Assembly (NCBI GenBank): GCA_948567375.1
Contig: OX419757.1
Location: 57,226,001 to 57,290,000, forward strand
Reading direction: 5' to 3'
DNA: 64,000 bases
Source of the DNA: Lunularia cruciata
Taxonomy: Eukaryota > Streptophyta > Marchantiopsida > Lunulariales > Lunulariaceae
Shown: positions 10,944-21,145 of the stretch, in pieces
How positions within the stretch are numbered: position 1 is the stretch's first letter
Layout: each line of letters opens with the position of its first letter
Program-made: the position numbers and the translations under genes
The notes under the pieces: model-generated
The model's database searches: none
Told to the model about the DNA's origin: nothing
What the model saw: only the letters and a program-made list of their open reading frames with translations

Positions 10944-12200
10944 GTTCCATCCCATTGCCTTTGTGTCTTTCTAACTAAATACCGTAGAAAGGAATTACTT
11001 TGCTCAAGATCAAGAACAATTAGCAATGGTACATGCCACCAAGGTATGGAGGCATTATCACTTGGAGAAACAAGTGATCAAGCAAACCAATCACAAACCA
11101 ATCACAAACCCTTGTTGTAGACATTACATCTAGAGCACATGAAAACTTGACATCATCAATAAGAAGAACAAATGTAGTTGTTTGACATCAAACTTGAGTA
11201 CAAACCCAATAGATTCCATGTCATCTCCAATGCCCTATCAAGAAGACTTGATTTGAAGACTCTTCCTCTTATCACAATGGCTATTATGATAGTGTCAATT
11301 GATTCAAAAGTCCAAATTGAGTTTAGGACCACCTTATAACAAGACCCCTTCTTTCAGATGGTACAAGGTCATCTTGCAGCACACGACCAGGAATACAACA
11401 CCTTCTCCTTCAAGGAAGGTCTTTTATTATATGAGAATCAGATCTTTGTTTCAACCAAGGGTGATCTACAACTTGTGCCCTTCAAGAAGTCCATGACTTA
11501 CCAATCATTGGTCAGATAAGTACCCTACAACACCAATGGTGGTGGTCCAACATGACATGAGATGTTCAAGAGATTGTTTGATCCTATTGGAGCTACCAAC
11601 ACAACAAGGCCAACAACTAGAAATTGAGTGGCCTCCTTCAACCACTTCCAATCCCAGTTGCTTGATGGGAACATATGAGTTTGGATCTCATCACCACCTT
11701 GCCCAAGACAAAGCATGGTCACACAACAATCATGATGTTTGTGGATAAGCTTAGTAAGCAAATCCATTTGGCACCAACCTTTGATATAGTGGATGTTTGA
11801 ACATTGGCCTAGATCTACTTTAACAATATCTTCAAGTATCATGGGATACCTCATGTACTCATCTCCAATCTTGATCTTTGATTCACCAAAAAAATTGGCA
11901 AGCACTCTTTCAAATACTCAACACTAAGCTTGCTTTGTCCATGGTCTATCATCCTCAAATTGATGGAAAAACCAAACATGCAAATTGCACCTTAGAGGAA
12001 ATACTTTGTGCCTTTATCAACATTCACTATACCAACTGGGTTGATGTTTGGCTGTTGTTGAGTTTGCTTATAATAATTCCAAATAAGCAAGCATTGGATT
12101 CTCTCTCTTCTTCCTTAATTTTGGCCAAGATCCACTTGTTCTAGCTTTAATTCTTGCCCTCCTCTATCTCATGTCCCCCTCATCCTTCCACCTTCTTGAT
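10944..12200 (+). pseudogene. GyA-1 RNase H end and integrase
   Basis: The RNase H reading resumes here after GyB-1, with QEQLAMVHATKVW-like and TNHKP-like segments near 11010-11105. Integrase follows: a zinc-binding region around 11330-11580, and a core with AYHPQIDG-like sequence at 11945-11965 and a C-terminal FLNFGQDPL-like stretch near 12115. Frames are broken many times. The nested order shows that GyA-1 was present before GyB-1. Confidence 0.8.
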
Positions 12201-12740
12201 CACAATATCCTAATCCCTACAACAAGCCAAATCTCATCTCATCTCCTTGTTGCTCAAAATCATTAGAAACAATATGCAAACTAACATTTTCATGATCTTA
12301 CCTTTCAACTCAATGATAAGGTCATGTTTTCTTCTAGTAACATACCCCTCCCATTTGATACCCAAGTCCATAAACTTGCTCCTAATTGGGTAAGTCTATT
12401 TGATGTCACCCAAATCATATCTCTAGTTGCTTATCAACTTGCCTTGCCTTGTCATATGTGAATCCACATTGTCTTTCATATTTCCTAGTTGAAACCCTTT
12501 GTTTTAAATCCATCTTCCTTTTCCTCTTGTGTCCAACTTCCTCCTCCTATCCCTATCAACAATCATGAGGAGGACAAAGTTGATCCTATCCTTGCACATC
12601 ACCACATTCAACATGGCCACCAATAACATACTGAATAGAAAGTCTTTGGAAAGGGTATTCCCTTCATGATGCCACTTAGGAACCTCTTTCTCATCTCCAA
12701 AATGCACAAACTGCTATCAAGGAGTGTGAAGCTTCTATGG
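12201..12740 (+). pseudogene. GyA-1 integrase C-terminus and chromodomain relic
   Basis: Codes in broken frames for the GPF-type module near 12370-12420 and a chromodomain-like tail near 12555-12740. The order of the tail follows the chromodomain pattern E-x-V-D-x-I-L, Q-x-x-x-x-W-K-G, A-T-x-E-P. Chromodomains in plant Ty3/Gypsy integrases steer insertion to marked chromatin. This copy is too damaged to act. Confidence 0.6.
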
Positions 12741-12755
12741 ACATCACTAACTAAT

Positions 12756-12767
12756 AGTGGGGGAAAA
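12756..12767 (+). other. GyA-1 polypurine tract
   Basis: AGTGGGGGAAAA directly precedes the 3' LTR and would prime plus-strand synthesis. GyA-2 has GTGGGGGAATA in the same place. Confidence 0.85.
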
Positions 12768-13263
12768 TGTAACATTATGGAGCCTATATATGAGTTAGTT
12801 AAGACTAACAAAGTAGTAAATAGGCCAAATTAGCCAAAAATTATTAGAATATTCTAGAAGTATCTATGAAGCTACTTGGTACCTTCCAAGTACCGGATAA
12901 TGTGCATACAAAGTGGTGATTTCTAGGAGAAAGCTTTTTGGCTAACTTAGCTTTGCACACCAAGTAGGTGGCTTCTAGAAGGAAGCTTGTTGGGAAGCTT
13001 CCAAACTAGCTTAGCTTGCATGCAAAGTAGACAGTTTATGAAAGGAAATTTCTTGACAAGCTTCTTGGTTAACTTGTCATGCACTCAAAGAAAGCAACTT
13101 TTAGAAAACTTCTTGAGTAGCTTTTTAAGAGTCTTGTATGTTCTGTATAAAAACCATAGCCCAAGCTCATGGTAAAAATTCAAATTTTCCTTCATTCAAG
13201 AGTCCTAATGTGATCTTTTACTTTGATCTTCTATTCTCCTATTTCTCTCCTTGGTCTTTTACA
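12768..13263 (+). repeat. GyA-1 3' LTR
   Basis: 496 bp, starting TGTAACATTATGG and ending TCTTTTACA. The TSD TATTG follows at 13264-13268. It contains the palindrome cluster near 12930-13120 and a TATA box at 13146. Confidence 0.92.
13146..13153 (+). promoter_or_regulatory. TATA box of GyA LTR
   Basis: TATAAAAA lies about 110 bp before the LTR end and downstream of the GAAGCTTC cluster. The opposite-strand copy in GyA-2 reads CTATAAATA (15570-15578). This fixes the promoter position for the family. Confidence 0.6.
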
Positions 13264-13268
13264 TATTG

Positions 13269-15461
13269 TATCATAGCAAATTTTGGGTGTGACTTTTTGA
13301 TTGTGAAATAAAGCATCATGGAAAGAAGAAAAATCCTTTTGAAATAAAGCATCATGGAACAATAAGCTTCTTGACTAGAAGCAAAAGTCCAAGTAGTCTA
13401 AAATTTGAGGAGTGAATTCATGAATTTATCAATTTAGAGTTGAAATTCCAAATATTTCAATTCAAAGATGGAATTCTTTATGACACTATGATCTGGTTTT
13501 TTATGATATTGGTTCCATTGAATGTTTGCCACTCATCCAACTATTGCACAAGACAATGAATTGACCAGTTCTAACTCATTGATTACCACTAGTCTAGGGA
13601 GTGCAAAAGACTCAACCATGTATGTTCAATTCTCCCAATGTCAAGCTAGAGCACAAAGAATACAAGAATGCCTCAAGCATGTCTCAATGTGATTCTTTCC
13701 TAGAATCCAAGCAACATATTTTAAGCATAAGTAGACCATCATAAAAATTTGACTTGAGTATAGTTTGGATAGTAACATAATTGAACATGTGGAGAAAAGT
13801 GATCCAATCCAAGCCACAAACAACACAAACCAACTTTTGCACAAACTATGTGGTGTAGGTAAACCAAAAATGCCATGCAAACCAACAATGTCATGCAAAC
13901 ATTTGGCCCAACATGCATTGTGCAGACCAACAACTATTGGCAAATCACATTGCCCAAACCATTTGTGGCTTGCACATTTTGGACCTTGTGGTTTGTGCAA
14001 TGTTTAGAGGCATTGGTTTGCACTACATTTAGAGGTGCTCATGCTTTCTACATAAAATAGATTTTGTTTTTCTATTAAAAACTTTGATTTTTTTATTATG
14101 AATAGAAGTTCAGGGTTAGAGTTTAAGATTGCATTGAGCTGAGTTGCATTCTACATTAGACAATTTTATTAAATACCAAGTTTGTTCTAGTATCTTGATT
14201 AGAACCTCAAACATGATTCCTCTTGGGTGTTTAGTCATGTTTGCACATTGGGCATTGAGATCAAGTGTAAGATCTCAAGAGTTGGTTTAACATGAATACA
14301 AATAATACAATAAAGCAATGATTGCAAATATTATACAATCCTTCCATGGTTACAATCTATTTTTGTGTTTCTGAGCATTGAATGAGTAATAAAAATTACA
14401 CACCATGAGTTTCATGGTTAAGCAAAGAGTTTAGAGTAATTTTGGAAAATAGACTAGATAGTATGTGTATCTTGTAGTTTATATTGTAGCAAAGATTCAA
14501 CCTAAATTTACAAGCAAAAATAAAGAAAACATACAAAGAAAACAAGATGACCAACAAATTGCATTACATAGTAACAATAAGCTGGTCAAAATTTCCTTCC
14601 CAATTAAGCTATATTTATGGGAATTGAGCAATAGTACCTTTGGTGTCATAAGAAACACCAACGTAGGGTTTTGCAACAAGCTGACTCTCCTCCTTTCAAT
14701 GACTTCAATAGCCTAATTGACTCCATGGAGGTAATAATCATCCCGCTCTGAGTCAAAAGCAGAAGCTTCTTGTGGACTCTTCAAAATAGTGTAATTTTTC
14801 TCTCTCATCTATAAGAACAATAAATCCAAACAAGAAATAAAAGATATCATGAAGATGAATCTCTCATTTTGACAAGAGTCCACTAATTGTTATGAGAATG
14901 AAGGAAACACCATACATTTTTAGCACCCTCACTAGTACTACACAAATTTTCTAAGCTCACCTTTGTGATTCTAGCAATAGGAGCACAAACTGTATGATTA
15001 TTAATGCCACTTAAGGTACTTATCACCCCATTTTTGAGCCTTTTAGAGCAACCATAAGATTTGGTTGCTGAAGCTAAAATTGTTTTGTTGACTTTACTTC
15101 TTGAAACATATTGATTCCATCCAAGGAGCACAATTTTTGAGAGAAGCAAATTGGAATTACCACACAAATTGATGTACAAGTGAGTGTATCCATTAATGTG
15201 TATCTTTCCTTGTACGCTATACATAACATTACTCAATGTTTATCAACTTCCTTGTGAAAGTGTGTGACCTTATAGGCTGCACTTACAAGTGTGTTTACTA
15301 ATTAGAGGGATGACCATATAACTAATAGTCTAGTAACTTTTAAGAAATAGTATTAGGATCCAACCAATCCTAATAGGCATACTATGAAGTTTCAAACACT
15401 TTGTTGATCTATTTTGCATTTTGAGGTGCATCTTGCAATGAAATATTGTAGCTTTGTTTTA
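13269..15461. other. no gene recognised; flank between GyA-1 and GyA-2
   Basis: Unique-looking AT-rich sequence. The strongest open frame is 14883-15236 on the minus strand (117 residues, Cys- and Ser-rich near the end); I recognise no family in it. Overlapping frames on both strands at 13641-14060 come from a patch rich in GCAAACCA-like words and look like non-coding shadows. A direct repeat, GAAATAAAGCATCATGGA, occurs near 13306 and 13342. Confidence 0.4.
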
Positions 15462-15466
15462 CTATC

Positions 15467-15902
15467 TGTAAAAGACCAAGACCAAGTAGAGAAATAGGAG
15501 TATGGAGATCACATTGAGACACTTGAATGTGGATAAACTCCAAATGCCTAGCATGAGCTTTGGTTCTAGTATTTATAGGGAGCATACAAGGCTCTTGAGA
15601 AGCCTCTCAAGAAGTTTCCTTTAGCCATTTTCTTGGAGTGCAAGCCAAGTTAACCAAGAAGCTTCTCAAGAAGCTTTCTTCTAGAAGTTGCCTACTTGGC
15701 TTGCAAGCTAAGCTAGTTGAAAGCTTCTAAAAGCTTCTAGAAGCTTCCTTCTAGAAACTACTTACTTAGAGTGCAAGCTAAGCTAGCCGAGAAGCTTCCT
15801 AAGAAGCTTCCTAGATACTTTTGGAATATTCTAGGCTAATTTGGCCTATTTGCTATTTTATTAGCCCAAACTAACTTTGTTGTTAAACTCCATATCATTA
15901 CA
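15467..15902 (-). repeat. GyA-2 3' LTR
   Basis: 436 bp on the minus strand, TGTAATGATATGG...GGTCTTTTACA. A TATA box CTATAAATA on the minus strand lies at 15570-15578. The palindrome cluster at 15590-15830 lies upstream of it. A polypurine tract GTGGGGGAATA lies at 15903-15913. Confidence 0.92.
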
Positions 15903-15961
15903 TATTCCCCCACAGCTAGTTGATGACGTCTTTGTCACCATTGAAGCTTCAAACTCTTGGA

Positions 15962-16345
15962 TGACTATTTGTGCATTTTGGAGATGAGAAAGAGGTTCAT
16001 ATGTGGATACCTTTTCCAATGGATCTTATATTCCATATATTGTTGATGGCCTTGTTGAATGTGGTGACGTACAAGGATACAATCAACTAAATATTCCTTA
16101 TGATCGTTGATAGGGATGGGAAGAGGAGGAGGTTGGACATGAGAGGGAAAAGAAGATGGATTATGGACAAAGGGTTTCAACTTGTAAATATGAAAGACAA
16201 ATTGGATGCATATATGATAAGGCAAAGCAAGTTGATAAGAGATAAGAGAAATGATTTGTGTGATCTCAAAGGGTCCTATCCAATTAGGAGCAAGTTTACA
16301 AACTTGGGTATCAAGTGGAAGGAGTACGTTACTAGATGGGAGCAT
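15962..16345 (-). pseudogene. GyA-2 integrase C-terminus and chromodomain
   Basis: A 126-residue open frame. Residues about 15-35 carry the integrase C-terminal module (LAPNWIGPFEIT), followed by a Pro-rich linker. Residues about 82-126 are chromodomain-like (EYLVDCILVRH, YKIHWKRY). It is better preserved than the GyA-1 copy. The chromodomain would bind modified histone tails; key aromatic positions cannot be judged with confidence. Confidence 0.75.
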
Positions 16346-16441
16346 GAATTTATCACTAAATTGTATGGTGAGATCATAATGATTGTGGTTTGCATATTGT
16401 TTTTGATGATTTTGGGCAACAAGGAGGTGAGATTTGGCTTG

Positions 16442-16998
16442 TTAGAGGGATTGGGAGATGGTGGTCAAGGAAGTTGAAGTATGAGAGACATGAGATGGAG
16501 GAGAAGTAAGAAGAAAATATAGAACAAGTGGATCTTGGCCAAAATTGAGGAAGAAAGGAGAGAATCTAGTGCTTGCCCATTTGGGATTATTGTATGCAAA
16601 CTCTGCAATTGTAAGACATTCATCCCAATTGGTATGGTGAACATTGATGAAGGCACAAAGGATATCCTCTAAGATATGATTTGCATGTGTAGTTTGTCCA
16701 TCAATTTGAGGATGATAGGCCATGGACAAAGAAAGCTTGATGCTGAGTATCTGGAAGAGTGCTTGCCAAAAATTTCTAGTGAAGCAAGGATTATAGTCAA
16801 AGATGAGTACATGCGACATCCCATGATGCTTGAATACATTGTTGAAGTAGATTTGCACCAAGGTTAGAGCATCCACAATATCAACTATAGGTGCCAAATG
16901 GATTTGCTTACTAAGCTTATCTACAAACACCACAATTATTATGTGACCTTGCTTTGTCTTGGGCAAGGAGTTGATGTGATCTAAGCTCACATGTTCCC
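16442..16998 (-). pseudogene. GyA-2 integrase core
   Basis: Open frame extending into the GyB-2 LTR at its N-terminal end (to 17053). SLDHINSLPK holds the first catalytic Asp. LIFDYNPCF aligns with the second Asp region (usual TDRDPxF), and MAYHPQIDGQTTHAN with the third, where the Glu is replaced by His. So two of the three active-site regions are altered. The first ~18 residues of the open frame are LTR sequence, not integrase. The zinc-binding half lies on the far side of GyB-2 at 33629-33945. Confidence 0.8.
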
Positions 16999-17601
16999 TG
17001 TAATACCAAGAGCTAGCCATATGATCTAGATGTGAAATTTGGGTTGGTAACATCTAGAATGATATTATACATGATGGTCAAAATAGATAAGATAAAATTT
17101 TCACCAAAAGAGTACTTCTACTAATAGGGCAGAAATTGAAATAGACTTGAGAACCTTAGAACCAATAGCTAGACATATGATTTAAAGGTGAGAATTGGTT
17201 TGGTAACATCTAGAAGGATGTTACACATGATGGACTAAACAGATCAGAAAGAGGTATCACCAAAAGGGGCTTGTACTAATAGAGTAGGAACCAAAATATA
17301 CTTGAAATCTTTGAAAGCAATTTCGGAGGCCTAAACGGATGAATTAGGCCTCAAAAATGTGTTGAGTCTCCCCCAACAGAGGAGAGGAAAGGTTGGCCTT
17401 CCCTCCCCCCTGCTTTGTCTCGTCAAGAGATTTCCAATGGTACCTTATGTGATTATGAGATTCCTACAAGAAGATTCCCTAAAAGATTCCCTCCGATCGA
17501 GGCTTATTTGACCAACCAGATAGGACCTAGACCAAACATGTCATCCATCCAAGTAAGTAATCCAAGGGTGGAGCTTGCTAACATGTCACCTATTTGTGTC
17601 C
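16999..17601 (+). repeat. GyB-2 5' LTR, first piece
   Basis: Starts TGTAATACCAAGAGC. The other pieces are 18219-18286 and 28240-28313; together they make about 745 bp, against 734 bp for the 3' LTR. A tandem duplication of about 156 bp begins at 17005 and repeats from 17161. The break at 17601/18219 follows ...TTTGTGTCC, and the break at 18286/28240 falls in AAGGTGC|TCCTTT; both read through in the intact 3' LTR. Confidence 0.9.
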
Positions 17602-18218
17602 TGTGAGCCGGCCTGTCTCTCACTCAGGATGAACCTCTGATGGCTATTATGGTAGCGCACCATGGACTAAGAAGGCAAGGAAACCGAACTCCATCATACT
17701 CTTCCAAGGCTAACACTCCAAGACTCAAGACATCGCTCACTAGAGAACTCAATGAGAGAGAGATAGTTGCAAATGAAAGGATGATGAGTACCTCCTCACC
17801 CCTTGTTTATATACTTGTGAAATAGTTACGTACCAAAGTTACTAATTACCGTAGTAACTCAAGTTACTAGACTAAAAGTCAAGTAAAGTCAAAAAGTAAA
17901 AAGGAATATCCATTCACATGGGCATATTCCCCTAAGCATGTGGTCTTATCTTGACCCAACCACTAAGTCAAGGATTCCTTCACATGGGCTATCCTTGGAC
18001 TAAAGAAGAATTCAAAACAACTAAAATCCAAAATAGTGGTGCTCATCTTTTCTACTTCCTCTAAAGTAAGGTCCCCTCTATCTTAGCTATGACTAACTTT
18101 AGCTAACCATGACTAATATAGAACCATCCTTTATCTCTATATAAATAATATCTCTTAAGTACTTGTAATACCAAGCTAAATATCACAATACCACACACAT
18201 GCACAAATAGGTGTTACA
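17602..18218 (-). mobile_element. solo LTR of GyD family
   Basis: Runs from TGTGAGCCGGCC to GTGTTACA (plus-strand reading) and matches the 692-bp LTRs of GyD-1. It is 617 bp because about 75 bp are missing near 18015. No internal sequence follows, so it is a solo LTR left by recombination. Flanks TGTCC and CACCC match poorly as a target duplication. The uninterrupted GyB-2 3' LTR (TGTCCTTAATCC near 33490) confirms the insertion point. A minus-strand TATA box lies at 17806-17813. Confidence 0.88.
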
Positions 18219-18286
18219 CACCCTAATCCTATGGTGACGCTTCCTTGGAGGAGATCCTCTTTGTCTATATAATAAAGAGAAGGTGC

Positions 18287-18384
18287 GTATATAGATCACT
18301 ACAAAACATACATTGCTATCAACATCATACACTATAGAAGCACAACTCACACATAAGTCATACATAGACTCTAAAGTGCCACAA
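18287..18384 (-). repeat. GyM-1 terminal repeat B2
   Basis: About 98-102 bp at the 3' tip of the element, outside the A2 repeat. It copies B1 (18826-18932): GTATATA...CACTATAGAAGCACAACTC...GTGCCACAA on the plus strand. Its outer edge shares GTGC with the target, so the exact end is uncertain by 4 bp. Confidence 0.85.
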
Positions 18385-18825
18385 TAATCAGATGGTTTAC
18401 CACTCTCAACTCAACTCAACTCAGATCAATACTTGATTTGTCACTCTATAAATTGCCAACAACTGGGCACTAATTACAGTCAAGCCACACCCACTCAAGC
18501 ATAGAGAATTCAGGTGATGCTTGCCGGCCTCTGTCCACCATAGCCAAGAACTCGAAGGCTCAACATTAGAGAAGTGAGCTCTCTGGAGCTCACTTTGAAA
18601 CTTATACCCCTGGACTCGAGCTAGCTCTGAAACCCTAATGGTCCCACTGACGGCACACTCAATGGTGCAAAGTGATGGTGGGCCCCACCGTGAAGTCAGT
18701 ACCCCAAACACAAAATCTGACCATCGGAAAGTAGTCTCTGAGAAACTACTGAAATAACTCTAACTACTATCATTGGAACTCTAGTGTCCGAGCATCTAGA
18801 TGGGGCACTACAAATGGCGTGACAA
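18385..18825 (-). repeat. GyM-1 repeat A2 (3' LTR-like)
   Basis: 441 bp, starting TTGTCACGCC on the minus strand and ending CCATCTGATTA. It is the partner of A1 at 27788-28239. Unlike an ordinary 3' LTR it is flanked on both sides by B repeats. Confidence 0.88.
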
Positions 18826-18932
18826 CTATCGTGCGTATATACATTGCTACACAACATACATCACTATCAACATCATACACTATAGAAGCACAACTCACAC
18901 ATAAGTCATACATAGATTCTAAAGTGCCACAA
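18826..18932 (-). repeat. GyM-1 repeat B1
   Basis: About 107 bp between the polypurine tract and A2. It begins TTGTGGCACTTTAG on the minus strand and is nearly identical to B2 and to both B copies of GyM-2. Confidence 0.85.
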
Positions 18933-18943
18933 TCGCCCCCCTA
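18933..18943 (-). other. GyM-1 polypurine tract
   Basis: CTAGGGGGGCG on the minus strand lies directly before B1. By its position, plus-strand synthesis would start at B1, not at A2. The GyM-2 counterpart is AGGAGGCAA at 63171-63179. Confidence 0.7.
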
Positions 18944-19123
18944 GCTGGCGGTTAGGTCCCTCTAACTCCAGATAGCCATCTACTCTAAGTATATGGTATA
19001 CCCTCTAATGGGCAAAGATCAGGAAGCCGGGTGCTACGGAGCCCCATCGTTAGTCATCTGTCTGCAATCTATACCATTAAAGAATGAACTAGCTATAGGT
19101 CAAGTATATCTAGGACATAACCA
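18944..19123. other. GyM-1 3' untranslated stretch
   Basis: Sequence between the end of the pol frame and the polypurine tract. The GyM-2 counterpart is 63013-63170. No further domain seen. Confidence 0.5.
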
Positions 19124-20140
19124 CTATCCATGAGGAACCACCATGAAAAGAGGAGTCATACATGCCATATGCCATCCTCTTGAACAACTATCACACACTA
19201 GCATAGTAGTAGCTCCACCAGAAGAGCCACATAACATACACCTCAAGCTTACACGTACAAGTGCCAAGCTTGGGTCCATAATACCATCAATGTTTGGGAA
19301 GTGGCATGGCGCACAATTGTGCACATGATCCTTCCAAACAACACCATCACGTCCTTCTAACACAAGGACTCCAGATGGCAAAACCTCATGCACTCTCAAG
19401 ATAGTGCAGCCTGTAGAAACATCAAGTGTTGTTTGTATTGTTTGCTGTAGATATACATAATTTTTTGGATGAAATTGACGGATCGAGGGTCTATAACCTC
19501 CTCCTCGAATGGTAGCATAGCGTAAAGTATCTCTATGCTGAGCAATCACCAAGTTCTCAAAGGCCATCGGCATCACTCTCCAAAAGATCTTTGCCCGCTG
19601 AGAACATGCGCTCATCCATACATCGGGGTCATCCAAGTCCAAAACTATAGTAGCATCTTGACAAATAGCTGTAGGTAAATCTAGATCTTGTCTATAGAGT
19701 AGAAAGTATGGAGAGAAAGATGCTAAGGAGGCTTGCCGGCCGAACCAATAGCCCATGGCCAACCAAGGTAATTGGAGATCCCAATCTTCCAAGTGGCCTC
19801 TCTGCAAACCATACTTTTGCAATCCTCTCTTCACCGTCTGAACCACTCTCTCTGCTAAGCCATTTGCCTCAAGGTGATCTCGGGATGTAGTACAATGATC
19901 AATCAAAGCCTTGTCACACAAGACATGAAACTCCTCCAAGAACTCTGTACCCTGATCAGTCAAAACCTCAGTTGGTGCACCAAAATGACTAAGAACTTGA
20001 TCCAAGAACGAGTAAGCTGTCCCTTCACTAGACTTATCAGGAAGTGCCACCAACTCAATCCACTTGGATAAGTGCTCTACCATGACCAAAACATACCGAT
20101 GATGTCTCACAATCATCGATAAAGGTCTGGTGAAGTCCAA
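19124..20140 (-). pseudogene. GyM-1 integrase core, C-terminal module and PHD finger
   Basis: A 338-residue open frame without internal stops. The integrase core starts with MDFTRPL (Asp2), continues with LTDQGTEF (Asp62) and ends with NGLAER (Glu97), the DDE triad of the retroviral/Gypsy integrase. A small C-terminal domain follows (ILRVHEVLPSGVLVLEG, about 247-264). Residues 301-338 begin a PHD finger: CMLC, then CDSC, then GWHMAC. After an in-frame stop the motif finishes with WLCPRY, where the last Cys is Tyr. GyM-2 keeps WLCLRC there but has CDSY instead of CDSC, so each copy completes the other's zinc-ligand set. Integrase joins the cDNA to the target; the PHD finger may read histone tails in place of a chromodomain. 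Confidence 0.88.
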
Positions 20141-20740
20141 ACTCCAACGGTTACCTAATCACATGATAGGTAATGAGTGTAATTGTGGCGTAGGAGCATT
20201 GAATGATGCTCTAACTCAGTCACAAACCACACATCTGGCAACAAACTACTGTACCTCGGTCTGCATACCGTGCCACCAATAATGACTTTGGAGTAAGCTA
20301 TACATATGCTTTACTCCAGAATGTCCTAGCTCCTCATGAGCATGATGGACCAACTATGGTCTCTATGCTGGAAGTGGTATTACTCGCACTCTACCATCCT
20401 CTCATACACGCAAAAGGTGTCTACCCTCCAATCTGAACCGTCTGGCTTGTTGAAGAACACGGTCTCTCTCCTTGGCTCCAACTGTGCCACCCACAACACC
20501 AGTGCAAAGATAGTCCATCACTAAGACATCATCATGAATGTCTCGCTGAACTGTACCAATATCTTCACTCTTTGGATCTGTGACCTCAATAACTCCTCCT
20601 ATATGCGTTAAGAGAAATACCACCAAAGCCTCTACAAATATACACAAAAAGGCCGATGCATGCCAACTTGGCACCATCTCCTCATCTGTCTCACCATGCC
20701 AACGTGCTCCGGTCTGATCCTGTTGGCTGGGACATGGGTT
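20141..20740 (-). pseudogene. GyM-1 integrase N-terminal zinc-binding region
   Basis: HHAHEELGHSGV, then WWHGM, then CVVCD near 20220-20350 supply the His-His-Cys-Cys zinc site in front of the integrase core. The upstream segment (20402-20740), with GTVGAKERDRVLQQARRF, forms the linker after RNase H. In-frame stops are few. Confidence 0.8.
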
Positions 20741-21145
20741 TCTACTCAACCCATCTGCATCACGGTTCACCACTCTAGGTCTGTGAACAATGGTGAAATC
20801 ATACTCTTGTAAAATCAGAGCCCATCGTGCAAGCTTCCTTGAAAGCTTATCAGACTCCATCAACCACTTCAGCGGCTGATGATTAGTGATGAGAGTGAAG
20901 GAGTTACCAAATAGGTAACATCAAAAATGTGCTACTACCCAAACTACTGCCAAGCACTCTCCCTCATAGGAACTATACTTCACCTCCACTAAATTGTTGG
21001 AGCGACTAGCATAGGCCACCACAAACTCCTTCACCTAATCATCATGCTGGGTGAGCACCGCTCCAAGCCCCAACATACTCCAATCAATGTGAACTTGAAA
21101 TGGTCATCCCCTGATCAGTCTCCTCAAAATAGGAGTAGATGTCAA
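20741..21145 (-). pseudogene. GyM-1 RNase H
   Basis: FQVHIDWSMLGLGAVLTQ contains the first catalytic Asp; SSYEGECLAVV carries the Glu; NHQPLKWL corresponds to the usual DHxxL region, with Asp changed to Asn. The C-terminal HRPRVVNRDADGLSRNP is typical of Gypsy RNase H. Two or three stops are present. Confidence 0.85.

Larger units (their letters stand above)
1946..13263 (+). mobile_element. GyA-1, Ty3/Gypsy chromovirus-type retrotransposon (full span with nested GyB-1)
   Basis: A complete but dead LTR element. The 5' LTR is 1946-2463 and the 3' LTR 12768-13263; both start TGTAACA and end TTTTACA. A 5-bp target duplication TATTG flanks it at 1941-1945 and 13264-13268. A tRNA-Met-like primer site follows the 5' LTR, and a polypurine tract (AGTGGGGGAAAA) precedes the 3' LTR. 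The domain order is gag, protease, reverse transcriptase, RNase H, integrase, chromodomain, which is the Ty3/Gypsy order. GyB-1 occupies 5236-10943 inside the RNase H, so the element itself is about 5.6 kb. Stops and frameshifts are dense in every domain, so it cannot move by itself. Confidence 0.93.

Noticed and set aside
13641-14060. Overlapping frames on both strands up to 119 residues
   Set aside because: Same composition effect as 43732-43985; frames on opposite strands mirror each other and show no known domain.
17640-17825. 61-residue frame repeated at 51723 and 58859 as a possible conserved gene
   Set aside because: It lies in the LTR of GyD in antisense to the element; its repetition is due to the LTR copies.
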